Shown one piece after another: positions 24,661 to 37,412 of a DNA stretch of 64,000 nucleotides. The position numbers and the translations under genes are program-made. Where the stretch lies: assembly GCA_013398295.1 (NCBI GenBank), contig VZSF01001064.1, forward strand, positions 335,726-399,725, read 5' to 3'. How positions within the stretch are numbered: position 1 is the first letter of the stretch; each line of letters begins with the position of its first letter. The notes beneath the pieces were generated by a model that was not told the DNA's origin, ran no database searches, and worked only from the letters and a program-made list of their open reading frames with translations. This stretch comes from Chionis minor (taxonomy: Eukaryota > Chordata > Aves > Charadriiformes > Chionididae).

Positions 24661-25370
24661 TAAAGGATTTTAAAAGTTCCAAATATGCAGTCTTCAAGTT
24701 TGCAGTTGTAGGTGTGGTCTCTTTAAAAGGTAAGAGATGAATTCAAGGTCAAAATTTCAATGTATTTACTCAAATTACAGTGAGAGAGTGAAGTCAACTG
24801 TAAAGATTACAAGAATTAATAGCTCAAAGCTTTCTCATTTTAATCACTATAGTTTCCCTTCCTCAAAGAGGAGACCAATCGAATCATTATCCTAACTAGT
24901 TATAGGAACTTGAATCTAATTAATTTCTGTGCAGCTGTTGGTAATCTCACATTCTTGAAACATTATGCTTTTTAAAAAATATCCTTGCTACTGATTTCTT
25001 CCATCACAGTAAATTGGTGTTCCCTTGCAAATCATGTACCTTTGGTGGTTTGTTTTAATAGGGTGCTCTTCTAAGTGTATCCTGATACTCTTTACCTCCA
25101 GATTTCACTGTGCTTCATCTTTTGTTGTTCTCTTCCCCTCCCCCCCTTAAATGCAGATGTGTTTTGAAAAGTAGTTTTCATTTTAGCTTCTCACTTTAAG
25201 ACATTTGGGGCCTAATTCAGGAACACAAAGACCAGAGGACTTAGGTAACTTAGTATGAATATCGAGGCACTGAAATTATCTGAAATAGTATCAGCAAAGA
25301 TTCTGTTTCTTATTGCCCAGTGGAAGGAGTAAGAAGAATCGTGCTTTTTAAAACTAAATGCATCTTCATG

Positions 25371-25445
25371 CCCATGGCAGGGGGTTGGAACTTGATGATC
25401 TTTAAGGTCCCTTCCAACTCTAACCATTCTATGATTCTATGATTC
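25371..25445 (+). mobile_element. CR1 LINE 3' end (plus strand)
   Basis: CCCATGGCAGGGGGTTGGAA, then AAGGTCCCTTCCAACTCTAA and the terminal doublet ATTCTATGATTCTATGATT are the classical 3' end of avian CR1 with its short terminal repeats. Truncated to about 75 bases, it is one of the least diverged CR1 tails in the window. Confidence 0.92.
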
Positions 25446-25811
25446 ATTATATTTTAATTACCTATACACCTGTCACTATTTTTATGCAAGTGGAAGTTCG
25501 ACATTGTTTTGCATCATTGGTTAACGATTGTAGTATCTGCATGTAAGACTTTTTATAAAACTTTTAAAGAAATTTTTGCCATCTCTGGAGTTGAAGAGTA
25601 TTAGTTTATTTTAATGCTACGTGGCAAGTAGTGTTTTTGCTGACTTGGCACTGTCTTGTTTTCAGGCTTATTGTGCAGTCACATGCAAATCAGTATTCTT
25701 TCATGGGACACTTGTTCTCCTTTAAGTGACACGGAAGAGAAAGCTGATCAAAAACTACCCATTGGAGACAGATCCCTGCATTTTGTATTATTGCTTTGTA
25801 CATGTCAAGAG

Positions 25812-25865
25812 AGAGGGGACTAGATTCTCCCCTTATATCAATGTAATTTAGGTATAATAGCACTG
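25812..25865. repeat. Possible half copy of the inverted-symmetry amniote repeat
   Basis: GACTAGATTCTCCCCTTATA followed by AATTTAGGTATAATAGCACTGG resembles one arm of the elements at 30683 and 32008; the other arm is not evident. Confidence 0.35.
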
Positions 25866-26543
25866 GAGCAGTAGGTGAAACTGGGGGGGGGTGGGAAGGC
25901 CAAAGTCTCTGCATGGGGGACATTGCTCTCCAGGTTTTGGTTGCATGTGTGGTACATGGGTTGCTCTTTGAATCCCCAAGCCAAGAAAACAGGACACAGC
26001 CAGTCTTGTTCCTGTCACTTTGAAAGCTCAGTGGGGAGAGAAGTGCCTTTCCAAGTCGTGTGAGACTGATAAATGAAAATAAAGGGCCTTGAATGGCAAT
26101 TATTATCCGAGACTCTCTTCAGGTTTTCAGAGCAGTGCCACGCATAGCTCAAAAGATGGAGTGGAATCATGTTTTACTGCCATGAATATTCAATGAATCC
26201 CAGCTCTTTTGTCTGAATGCCTGGGTCCTGAGCAGTCCCACGGCAGCAGTGTCAGGTCTCCGTAGCCCCGTAGCTTTGCAGCTTGGTTAGATTTTGAGTG
26301 TTGTATTGAAGCAGTCGAGCTCTGCTCAATTTGAAGTCCTTCTGATTTCTCATTTCTTATGTAATTTTTTCCACGTATTGTGAATCTGCAGTGACATGGC
26401 ATACTGTGCCTTATTTCCCAGGTCGTTCAAGGGAAAGCCCTGCACCTCTCATCTGAGAGGTAAAATCGGGACTTCATAGCAAAACAAACATTCACGTGCC
26501 TTTTTTGTTTTGTTTTTCTGTTTGTCTTTTCCTTGTGGTACAG

Positions 26544-26648
26544 AGCCAAGCATACCTACCATAAAACTTTGCTGGAGCAAGTTCAGGAGTTGGAGACGAA
26601 GACAAGAGAGCTGGGAAAAGCCATGCTTCGTGACAGCAATGGAAAGAG
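26544..26648 (+). CDS. ATP8A2: ATP8A2 coding exon: membrane-proximal part of the C-terminal tail
   Basis: This 105-nt exon follows the acceptor GTGGTACAG and ends AAAGAG|GTGGGG, a weaker donor that still has G at +5. It completes an Ala codon with its first base and leaves AG for the next exon. The 34 full codons begin AKHTYHKTLLEQVQELETK. This is the basic and then acidic stretch that leaves TM10 on the cytosolic side in ATP8A1 and ATP8A2, followed by LGKAMLRDSNGK. VQELET is shared by both paralogs; LRDSNGK favours ATP8A2 from memory. The open frame runs on into the intron, so intron retention would give a different tail, but the next exon fits the spliced frame far better. Confidence 0.95.
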
Positions 26649-26958
26649 GTGGGGCAAGTTTACACTAATGTTTAAAACAGACCCTTCTTGTCCTCTCCCC
26701 TCCCTATTTCTTATTTGCCATTCTAATCTGATTCCAGACAGGGTAAGAAGGCTTCTCTCCTGTGTTACTCATTTATTGTTGTTCCTTTTCATATGTGTCT
26801 GTTGCCCCCACCAAAATCAGCCCTTCCAGTTTAATTTCTCCCGCGTTATTGCTGTAAGGCTGTATTAGAAACTGCTGCTCGGTCTCCTGCTTGGTAACAT
26901 GTAGTGCTATTACCTGGCCACGGGGACAGACTGTTTTTGAAAGGACATTGTTGTAAGT

Positions 26959-26990
26959 AAAAAAAAAAAAAAAAAAAAAAACCCAAACCA
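26959..26990. repeat. Poly(A) run ending in CCC-interrupted A
   Basis: More than twenty A followed by CCCAAACCAC, just 310 bases after the exon ending at 26648. No retrocopy sequence is recognisable before the tract. Confidence 0.85.
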
Positions 26991-28741
26991 CAGATCAATC
27001 TGGTAACCACATCAGGAGAGGGAATTGTCTGTGACTCAGGATATGAAGACTGTAGCTAAAAGGAGAACTGACTATTCCAGTGTGCCCTACAGCTTCGTTT
27101 GGTCTCACCTTAAGAGGTTTCTTTATGCTTTTGGTTTTTCCACTGCAGCTTACAGGCCCCTGCTTTCAGAGTTCTCAGTTTCTCGTTGTGTATATCCCTT
27201 ATATCCACACCATATGGACTTGAACATATTGCTATTATTGAATCCTTCATTATAAGGGGAGAGTATGTGTTGTGTGGGAACTTTTGTCTCTTCTGAAAGA
27301 AGCTAAAGAAAATCATAGTGAGGCTTTTGTATCCAACAGTTTCATTTACCATGTCAGAATGAGGTTCTGCATCAGCTGGTCGGAAAAGCTTCCCAAGTTC
27401 AAAAAGGTTTTAGAACTAACTCCTCTGTTCCCTACACAATATGGCACCACATGACTTGCTAAGAAACTACACGATCATTAAACTGGGTCTTAGCAAACCT
27501 TATAAACTAGCAAACTGAGTGGAATGGGGCTTTTAAATGATTTTGTTCTTCTGGGGCAGGGTCATCCTTTGAGCCTTTGATGTCTATTCTAAGGTAAACT
27601 AATTGCCATATTGTAGCTGCTGCTAAGACAAGCGGATAGTGGATTTTTCAACTGAACTTGTGAGTTAATAAGCACTATTTTTAGGGAAAACTATCAGGGA
27701 GTGAGTTCACCAAGATTATAGTAAACTAAAAGCTTTAAAAAAAATGCTTGTGTGAACTTTAATGTGTTTATAAGATGTCCTTAGTGACCAGAGTTCACTT
27801 CTCAGAGGCCAAGACAAAGTAAACACAGTGTTATTGATTAAGATCACTTCAAAACATTTGGTATGTTCAGTTTTTATTTTAAGTCATTTTTCTGCTGTGA
27901 CTTTTGGATCCTACAAAACACAGTTTGTAAATTGTGCTCACTTGCAAAACTCACAAACTGCACACCAAATCATTTAAAAAGGAAAAAAAAATCAAACATT
28001 GTGGCACTGTTTAGCAAAGGCAACCTTTTATGCCACAATTAAAACCAACAAAGATGTGTGAAATCAGACATTTCATTAGAAATGGGCCTTGTTTTTAGAG
28101 TTCTGAGCAGTCACCTTGAAGTTAGTTGGAGCCAAAGCACTTGGTACCAAAATCAGGTCAGCCTCCCACGCAGGAAAGGTGTAACTTGGTGTTGTGAGGT
28201 GCTGGCTGATAGACCGACTGGATGCCAGGCAAGTGGACTCCAGCCCAGCAGATCACCGGCTGTTCCCAGGCACGCAGCTCCGGTTGTATGAGCCCCTTGG
28301 CTGTTGCTGTGGTTCTTACCCATGCCCAGGGTGTAAAGTTGCATTGGTGTTGGTTCGTGGGGTTTGTGTTTTCCTGCCAGTATTTACTGCCAGTTACTGA
28401 CAGACAGGGAGGAGAGTGAGTCAACTTTTTGCCTGGTGAATCCCTGGGTTGTGAGGCGGGTTGACGCACACACAATAGTGAGAGGAACGGCATTTGATCT
28501 GTTTATATGTGTGTGTGTATGTGTCTCCAAGAACTTCATGGGGTTTTTATCTGTTTACACTGTCCTGACTTTCTATAAATTTAATGGCCATGTTGTAATT
28601 CATTCATACGCTACATGTTTTCATAGCCTTTTATTTTATTGCATTCTCACTGCAAACTCTTTCATCTGCATTCCTCCTCCATATAGCTTCACTTCATTCT
28701 CGAAACGCTTGCATGGAGATGATGTAAGGAATCCCTTCTGG

Positions 28742-28766
28742 CCCTCCTTCCCCTTTTCCCTCCCCC
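28742..28766 (-). other. G-quadruplex motif (minus strand, template strand of ATP8A2)
   Basis: On the plus strand there are C runs at 28742-28744, 28750-28753, 28758-28760 and 28762-28766 with loops of 5, 4 and 1 bases. The complementary strand therefore has four G runs within the classical spacing limits. Confidence 0.65.
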
Positions 28767-30682
28767 TTTCTTTCCATGCATTTGTTTGTTCTCCTTCCTA
28801 ATTGCTCCCAGATTTTCTGGGTGGTCCATCTGTGAACTAGATAATGGTAGAGTGCCTCTGCCTGCTAGGAGCTGGTGTGCTGTGCTTGTGATGTGGCCTC
28901 CTGAGTGCTCTTCAGAGTTGTTCTGTCTTTTATCTCTTTTGTTTGTCTCCTGGCTCTTTCACACCTGCTAGAAATCCCATGCTTGTCCAAAGGGAAAAGT
29001 GAGGGTGGGAAAGAGGCAGAGTGGGAACCTTCTGTGGTTACAGCCTCTCTGGTTCACGTTCTTTATTTTTTAAAAATTTCCTTGAAGCTGGTGGAAACGA
29101 GTGCTGAGGCGCATGTGCTGCTCTCCCCTCCTGCCCGCAGCCCCATTGCTGGCGATGTGACGCTGCGGGAAGGGGAAGTAACCGAAGGCTCTTCATTTCT
29201 AATGGAAAGTGGAGAGCTGCGTTAAAACTGCATGGGTCTGTCCGCTGCCTCCAAGTAACAGTGTTAGATCTTGGGTGGAAGTGTTCCTGAAAACATACCC
29301 ATTAGGTGTTGGTTTGTTCAGGAAGCTGGCTGTCATCAGGGTCTATTTTCCTGGCCCACAGAGCGGACACTATTTTTGTTCAGTGTTTTTCACAAACAAA
29401 CAGCAAAAAAATCACACCCAATTACAGATAAGAGCAGGATTTAGGGAGCTAATTGCTTTTATCATTGCCTAGACCTTAGACAAAAAATGAGGTGCAAGAT
29501 CTAGATGTTTAGGTTTAATCTGCTAAACAAAAAGCAATTCACAAAGCCCAGAAAGCAGCGAGTGCATCTAGGCTTGCACAACAGGGTGCCAACAGTTTGC
29601 TGTGGCTCAGCCGAATTTCCTTAAAATACAAGCTGGATAGCACCTAGGTCCTCACTGTACTTTGGGAAGGAGTGCTGGGAGATCTGCACGTGCCACTTCA
29701 TACCTAAATATGCATATTCTGTCTTGAGGGTCTTCACCCTGCCAACTGTTCTTGCTAGACACGGTTTTCCAGGCTGATTAAAAAATGGCTTCACTAGTGT
29801 TCGTTACATCCTCTGGATGTTAGCCCCTTTGAGCATTTTCTAAAATAGAATTTGCTTGTATTGATCTAAAAAAGCAGGCGCAAATTTTTGCCTTTCCCAT
29901 GGCAGGGAGCAAACAGCAAGGCGAGTGGTAGATCAGGGAGCGTCTGGTCTGCACAGGGGAGAGCGTCAGCACCCTGAGCACTACAACTGGGACCCAAAAA
30001 CTTTGCAAATAACACAAGAGGGATGCTTGGTGATTATATCAAGTGTATTGTTTTGAGCTGTAAAGGGTCATGTTCTCATTCCTCTGTATGTCTCATCTGT
30101 ATGGACAGCTAAAAAACTTACTTTTCATGGAAGCTTGGGGTGATTGCAAAATCAGATGATTCCAGGAGTAGGAGATTCCATCAGGGGAAACAAGTATCTG
30201 GAAAACGGGCAACTCTAGAAATAGCTTGAGAAGCAGAGGGAGAGGGTGTGCAGTAAGGGGCTGGTGATGGAGCCCATGCCATGCTGGGCTGCCCGCTGGT
30301 GGCAGATGAGTACCTGTGCTTGCCCTGCCCAGCCTGGCACCCGGCGGTGCTGGACCCCAGCCCAGCTGCAATGTGAGGGAGCCGCAGTGCAGGAAGGGAG
30401 AGGGGGGCTGCCTGGCACTCTCATGTAACAAAGGGCAGGATTTAACACTAAATTTACATGAATTTGGAGAGGTGAGAGGAGCAACTTGTGTGCCAAAGCA
30501 AACATGGACATGTGGAGACACCTGCCCCGCAGACCTAATCATGTTAACATGCAAGATTTACACAAAGAAAACAAACATTTTTTCTACAGGTTTGTGCTCA
30601 AAAGTGGCATTGAGTTGAGCTGCAGAGATTTTTTTTTTGTGTGTCTTTAAATAAGTTTACAACTAAATCTTGGCTCATAAAG

Positions 30683-30778
30683 GGCCAAATCTTCAAGTCC
30701 TCATTCACTTTTCACTCCATCTAACCTCTTGTTGAAGTCAGCAGGAGTTCAGGTGGAGTAAAGCCTGATTAGGGACCA
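30683..30778. repeat. Old amniote repeat with degraded inverted symmetry
   Basis: It starts GGGCCAAATCTTCAAGTCC and ends AAAGCCTGATTAGGGACC, with TTGAAGTCAGCAGGAGTTCA in the middle. This resembles the palindromic 'GGGCCAGATTCT ... AGAATCTGGCCC' elements found across turtles, crocodilians and birds, possibly a non-autonomous DNA transposon. Family name not assigned. Confidence 0.5.
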
Positions 30779-32007
30779 AAGCAAACTTTACTTTGGAAAC
30801 CCATGTCACTTTATTGGTCCACTGGCCAACTAATGGAGAGCAAGCAAAGCTGTGCAGCACCCTCTTTGTGACAGTAGATTTCCTGTTTCAGAGGGTTTCT
30901 CTGTCTTGGAATTGCCAGAGAGCTCCCTTTGAAAGTAGCTTTTTGGTTGTCTTCCTGTTCTGTTTTTAACCGGTTGGTGACTGGGATTAGAAGATTATTT
31001 GATACTGAAGAACAATTCCCCCACCCCCATGATTTACCTACTCTACAAGGAGCTGAAGGTTCTGTTTAGGATGCTGCAGAAAAGTGTCTGCATCATTGAA
31101 GTATTGGGAATAATTTCTTCAAATTATTCAGAGATCTGGGAGGCAGTATCTTTTCTTTAACGAAGAAGGGAAGTGACTACAGAACTAGCAAGGTATTGCT
31201 GCAAGTGACAAGCACTGTGACGTGCTTTTGCACAGCATTTTGCAGTATGCCATTTTACTATAGCTGCTTTCAGATGCCCGCTTCCACCTCCTTCTTTATC
31301 TCCACTTCATAAAACAAATACTGTTTTTCAGTGTACCTAAAACAGAGGGTGGAGAGACTGTGAGGAATTACTGTGTTCAGCAAGGAGACCTGGTGGAGAT
31401 TCATTTCAGTACTTTTCACCATTCTAACTCTGTTGCTTTAGTGAAACGCACATGACCAGTTCTCTGCCTGAGAGTGAGCCATCTTATTTATCTTAGCCTC
31501 AAATTTATTCAGTCAGTAAGGGCAGATGTCTGTCTCATTTCAATAGCTGTGTGACCCAGTGAGTAATCAGTGAGCTGCCACAGGTACGTGTGGAGTCTTA
31601 CCCATTCCGCAGGTCCCTGGGGAGGAGCAAGAGAAGAATGTGGGAAACCTGACTCAGGCTTGTGGCTGTGCACGGAGCTGAGGGTGGCAGAGCCCTCAGT
31701 GTCACACCAGCAGAAGCAGAAATGGTAAAACAGACTTAACTTTTCTCTTAAACCCACGAATGAGCTGAGGACGTGATCTTATGGCTTCCAAGAAAGAGGC
31801 AAGCTTTTTCATTAAGGTCAAGAGAAACAAGGATTGGACTCATTATATTTCAAAGCACTTTGTCTCTTTATTGATGCATTTCAAACTACATCCAGTTGAA
31901 CAGGGAGATTGTGCCAGTAAGGTCCCATCATATCAGCAGGTACAATGAATCTTATCTGAAACAAACTATCTTGTATGTTCAACTGGTTAAATGACATTGG
32001 GTGTTTG

Positions 32008-32090
32008 GAGCCCAATTCTTGTTTCATGAATGTGTTGACTTCAGTGTATTTACTCAGGATATACCCGACTGTGATCTGAATCCAACCCAT
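32008..32090. repeat. Old amniote repeat, same type as at 30683
   Basis: GGAGCCCAATTCTTGTTTCA at the left, GTTGACTTCAGTG in the middle and GTGATCTGAATCCAACCC at the right show the same layout of opposed ends about 80 bases apart. Confidence 0.5.
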
Positions 32091-33532
32091 CCAGTGCAGC
32101 TGAGTGTAAAATGAAGTTGAAGGGGGGAGACGTGTATTTTGGTTTTGAGGTTTCGGAGTCTTTTTATCAATTTTTCCAGATGTTCTTCACACCGTTTCTG
32201 GGAAGGAAGGGCGAGATTTCTCCACCAGCATACATAACAAAGTGACTGGCATATTTACGATTTTTCCTTGCAACTTTTCTAGTAAAAAAAATATTAGACT
32301 CCTTTTACTAGCAAAAAGCACATAAAATGATATCAGTGTTTTCTTAAAAATTCTTTGATTCCATATGGTAAACATTCACGTATGGTAGGTGGAAAATGCA
32401 TAATTTGGTTTTATTTTACACTTGTCCCTTTCTCTCTCCCTCCTGTCCTATATCAGTAAGGAATCATCACATTATTTCCTCATTTCAGTATGTACTGTTA
32501 ATTTCCGGCATTTCTAACCCCTGTGCATGAGGCGCTTGAAATTACTAGGTTTGGTTCTGCTCCAGGTTGAGCAGTGGGGAGGCTGTGGGGCAGAGGTGGG
32601 AAGGAGCAGAGGGCAGAGAGGGTTTCGGGAGCTGGCCAGAGGGATGGAGGGGGAGTTATCCCGCTCCCACGGGCACTGGGGACGCAAGCGTAGCTTGCCG
32701 CTGCTAGCGCAGACCAGTTGGAGCTGACATGCCCCTTCTCCGGTGCAATGAATTATTTCACATCCTGATTATGCCTATCGCATAATCCTGAAGGGAGATC
32801 CAGTGCACAAATAGGGTTAAAACCTGGTGACCTGGAGAAGGATTTAGAGCTGTGATCAAATCTGCCAGCAAAGTTAAAGTTGACAGAGGTACAGTATCAG
32901 CACAAAGGCCAAAATGAAGCTGTAAATTGAAAGGAAAGATTAGAAAAAAGAGAATGTAACAAGATGAGAGTTAAAACTGATTAAGGGGCCAATCTCTCTG
33001 CCTAATCCTGAGTTACTGGGTTGGGTACCAGGATCTCCACAGGGGAGAGAAGAAGAAATCTTCCCTCCAGGCTGCACAGCAGGAGAACTGCTCCATAACA
33101 ACTATTCCAGCCTAATGGCTTCAGCAGTCTGCCTTGGCTTCTCCGCTGGCTAACCCCATCTCAGAGGAGAGGCAAGGACAGCCCACATTCATGCTTTTCA
33201 GTCGTGGCAAAAAGTCCTAAGTTAACGTTGTAGCAAGGGCAAAAAAACCAAAGTTGTACTAGATATTAAATTTTTAGGAGGCAATTACAAAATACTTAAA
33301 AGCTTAAAAAAAAGCAATTTGATTTTTGGCAGATCAACCAAATGTCCTGGACTTTCCTCTAAAATGTATCCAGGCATTTTCAAAGTTCATCAGTTTTTTG
33401 TTGTTTTGTCTTTAAGAAAAGGAAGAAAAAACCTGATAGGAGTTCAGAGTTTTTGAACACAGAAGTCATTTTGACTTTAGTCAAAGTGTCTCAGTGGCCT
33501 TTTTTAATAAAAAAACAGAAAGTTTGGATCTT

Positions 33533-33600
33533 AAAAAAAAAAAAAAACCCAAAAAAAAAAAAAACCACCAAAAAAAACCAAACACAAAAAACACCACACC
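33533..33600. repeat. A/C-rich low-complexity tract
   Basis: It has the same structure as the tract at 11633: A runs interrupted by CC, CCC and CACC. The Lys-rich open frames over it are artefacts. Confidence 0.9.
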
Positions 33601-36600
33601 TTTACATAGAGACCAAGCATGGAAAACTTCATTCTCCAAGGTGACTGCTTTTGAAAAAAGGAGTGATTGGGAAAAGAATGTTATAATTGCAACTGTATTG
33701 CCACCTTATCGGTAGAGGATGTGACCAAGCACCCACTAGAGTAAGTGCAAAGTGAGGCACTTGCAGACAGCACTGATACCAAAAGGAGGGTAGCTGAAAG
33801 GCAGCAAGCCTCACTTAGCCTTTTCTGCTTGTCAGACGTTTAAATTGAGTCGATTCCCACATTTTGGAAAGGCTGAAGGCGAAACTGGGCAGCGTTGGCT
33901 TTGGGCCAGCTGACAGTGAAGCCCCCCTCCATGTAATGAAATGCATAAATACGTGCTTAATGCTTGCAGTGCTTAGAAATGGAAGGCGCTCTAAGCACAG
34001 AGAGATCTCATTGTTTTCTTAGGGTTGTTGCTTTTCAGATAGGCACGTGAAGTTTAGTGTCTGCTTTTTTTTAGATGGTATTTTTAAAAGGTGCTTGGTA
34101 ACATTGTCTTCTGTTCAAAGTAGTGGTCTTGGAAAGAAGTTTAGGAGTAACAGCCTCAAAAATGAAGGCTAGAGTGGATTGTCCAAATGATTTTAGGAGT
34201 CAAAGGAGAGATCCGTTTGGCTTTTTTGCTTTAAGACATGAGTAATGACAAAAGTAGTAGTAAATCATCCTGGCTTGTCACCAGAAGGAAGAGCTTTGTC
34301 CTGCTTTTAGCCATGCAACTTGTAAGGACCAACTTGAAGAGGATTTTGTGGGCTTGGAGTGGAAAATTTAGTTCCAGAAGTTTACGTACCATCTGGGTGC
34401 TACACACGGGGGCTGGCTGAAGCTCAGGACGTGGCTTGGGCTCTGCTGTTGCAGGGTGGTTCTGCCTGGATGGGGACAGCATGGGTAGACCTGCACACAC
34501 CTGACGTGCAGCGGCTGCTGCACGCTGGCTGCAGGCGCTCCTTCCTGCTGGGGTCCTGCGTTCAGACCTCCGAGACGTATCGGGAAAGGAAAGCTGCTGG
34601 TTTGGTGAAGTAGCGTGGTACCAGGCCAAATCACAAGCTGTAACAACAGTGTTTCTCCAGGGCATTGGCAAGGACTGCGGATCCATGGGGTTTTGTTGAT
34701 GCGGCTGCAGGGCTGGCTTACGAGTTTCCCAGTCCGTTCCTTACCAGCCATGGTCATATGGGCCCATCTTTGCCCTGTCTCCTCAGTTGGATCAGCTCAG
34801 CTGTTTGTGGGTCCACATGATAAATGAGCTGAAGGAAGTGGGGTGGTGTGAGGAGTACTGTCAGGTTCTCTGACCGACTGGTAAGGGCAGGAACTGCTTT
34901 AGCTCTTTGTCACCGCAACGGACATCCATGGAGCTGCCCTGAAGTTGTGTGACACTCTTCACCTTTCCACATCCAGGTGGGATAAACAACTTGCAGCCAT
35001 CCGAGCTGAGCTTGGTACCATGTGTTGCAGGCCAGGAGAGCTTGCTCCACTACATGACTGCTTTAAGTATGCTCCAGCTTGGTCTTGCAGGGCCACTCAT
35101 CCAGATACGTTTGATGCTTAACAGACAAATATTTGGCTCGATAATGTCAAATACAACTCATAAAATGAGGGCACGTTCCTTAAATAGTTGCCTCCTGTCT
35201 AGGCAAAGGGAGTTTCTCCTCTGTGGCTGTGACATGTATTTGGGAAGCAGCTGGAGGGGAGCTGCTGCATTAATAAGGCCTGGAGATGTTACACCATGGT
35301 AGGGCATAAGGTCTCCAGCTTCTCCGGAGAGTTGGCTGTTGCGGAACCCTCGGCAAGGACGTGGTACTCCCTAAAGCCTGGTTGTCTTGATGCAGGAGTC
35401 ACTTCTGACAGGTGACTTCTTGCACCGCTCAGCCTGCAAGGGGCACAGGCCACGCTTCTGTCTTCCTTTCCTTGTGGTTTGTGCCTGCTGACTCCTTGCT
35501 CTTCTAGTCATGGTCTGCGTTTTTGTCGATGGCTTGCTGAGTTTTTACAGCATGAAAAAAGAGCGTGGATTTGGATGTATCTTTATTTCAGCTGGATCCT
35601 GAGTGATTAAGAAGCAGTGTGTGTAGACGCTGACTCTGCAAAGAAAATGCTGATTTTTGTTTTACTGTTTTTATGCCTCAGACGCTTCCTTGTGAAATGC
35701 TCCGGAGGTTTCCTTTGATTACACTGCAGCTTCTTTATCAGTAATGCCTGTTTGCCTTTTAAATTAAAAAGACCTCCTACCCTGATTGACCTCATAGTAA
35801 AACATTCCTGCAATCCAATGCTAGATAACCAAAAATAACATCTGTTTGTGGACCGAAAGAAGAGGAACCATCAGAAGCCTACAGTGTGGCTACTTTTGTT
35901 GTTCTGTAGGAGGGCGATTCCTCTCTGTGGTGTCTCCAAGACCCGGAGTATGGAGGTGTATTTGCTCACTTGGCCAGTCGGGCCTTTCTTCCGCACCCCT
36001 GGGTGGTTCTGGATATTTGAGTTTACTGAACACTCAGCATTAGTGTGACTTGCATTTGAGATGATTTGCATGCTTTGATTTTTAATTCCTGGTCTGTGAG
36101 AATGTTGTTTTTACGTTCTCCTTATGCCGAGTATCCGTTCGCCGTCATCTCTCTGCCTGCTGCGTAACTCATAACAACTCCCTTCTGCGAATTCAAGCAA
36201 TGCACGTGAGTCCAAACTAAAAGGAATGTTAAACCGGGGCTTGCGGCTGTGCTGGGGCAGCGCACTTAGCCAGCAGGGACTGTCCAAGGAAGACAAATAG
36301 GTCACCTCTGGACGATTACAAATGTGTGGCCACAGATTCTGTCTGGATTATGGTACTTGCTCTTTGTCAACCAGGACCATGACTGATGCTGTAAGCTTTT
36401 AAGCAGTGTTACAGGGTGTGAAAGGTGGGAGATGGCATCTGTGCATAAATCCTGAGGAATACTTGATGTCTCCTAGCAGGCAGAGGAGGGGTCTGTGAGT
36501 CCCCTCTGCCGGGTCATCCTTGGGAGAAGTCATAGTGCTTGAACCTCTGGTTCTTTTTAGAAGAAAGTTAATGGAGTTTGAGAACCAAGAGACTGAAATG

Positions 36601-37343
36601 AAAATCAACAGTCTGCTTGCAAATGGTTCAGTGATTAGGATTGATCAAAGCTGAGAAGTCCGTTTCAAACATTTTTTTCTTGCTCTTCACATTTTATGTT
36701 GATGTAACTTTTAGTGACAGAAACACGTCAACAATGGAACAGCAAACTTTCATGAAAGTTACTGTTTGGAAGGTATGGAAGAAATCGGTTCCTGTGTTTT
36801 AATTCTAAATTTTAAAAAGAGAGAGAAGAGTATCATTTTCTCCCCTCAAAATCTAATCCACAGCTAAAGATGATAGGGACAGAAACTTCCTGATCTTTTA
36901 CCATGTGTTTAGCTACATTAAATATTTTGCAAAAATATCTTTCTCCCCTCCCTCCCTCCCTTTTGTCACAGTGCAAGGACAACACATTGCAAAATGTTTT
37001 GTCCAACAGGAGAGGAATGCAGGCCAGCCAGGGCTGCTCAGGCAACCACCAGTTGAACAGAGTATGTGACAGTGAAAAGAAAGAGGCTGAATGAGGGTTT
37101 GTCTGCTGCTTCATTTGAAAATGTATATGGGTAGGAGGGAGGCTCTGGAGTTTCGGGCAGAACTTCAGCCTAAGCTTTAGAGGGTTTTCTGTTTTAAACC
37201 AAGCTGTACAGTGATTTACCTGTTGCTAAATGCTGCAGCAGCGCTGTAGGACAGAAGAAATAGTGACCCCGCACCTGCAGGCAGTAGTGTCAGGGGGTTC
37301 ATAGCTATTCAGATGAGAGGAAAACCAGCTGCATCCTTTCTGG

Positions 37344-37412
37344 CCCTCTGGGCTTACCCACGGACATATGTACCTTGCCCTCTGGGCTTGCCCATGGATG
37401 CTGGGTATCTTG
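37344..37412. repeat. Imperfect tandem duplication of about 34 bp
   Basis: CCCTCTGGGCTTACCCACGG (from 37344) and CCCTCTGGGCTTGCCCATGG (from 37378) start two adjacent units that both end in TTG. The second unit is one base longer and differs at several positions, so this duplication is older than the one at 7156. Confidence 0.8.

Larger units (their letters stand above)
19930..26543 (+). other. ATP8A2: ATP8A2 intron, about 6.6 kb
   Basis: Bounded by donor GTAAGTA (19930) and acceptor TTGTGGTACAG ending at 26543, with a T-rich tract upstream. It contains the solo LTR (20579-21105), a CR1 tail on each strand (21461-21545 minus, 25371-25445 plus), old amniote repeats near 22070 and 25812, a possible MIR fragment near 24597 and the 14-bp inverted repeat at 23131-23183. 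The rest (21546-22069, 22136-23130, 23184-24596, 24661-25370, 25866-26543) shows only AT-rich unique-looking sequence and short homopolymers. Confidence 0.9.

Noticed and set aside
26533..26868. 111-codon frame starting with ATG before the exon at 26544
   Set aside because: The ATG lies upstream of the acceptor in the intron and the frame reads through the donor at 26649; only 26544-26648 is coding in the flippase frame.
33453..33715. Lys- and Thr-rich open frames
   Set aside because: These are translations of the A/C-rich low-complexity tract.
34231..34686. 151-codon minus-strand open frame
   Set aside because: It lies inside an ATP8A2 intron, overlaps other long frames on both strands, has irregular composition and no domain I recognise; long frames are expected in this GC-richer stretch.
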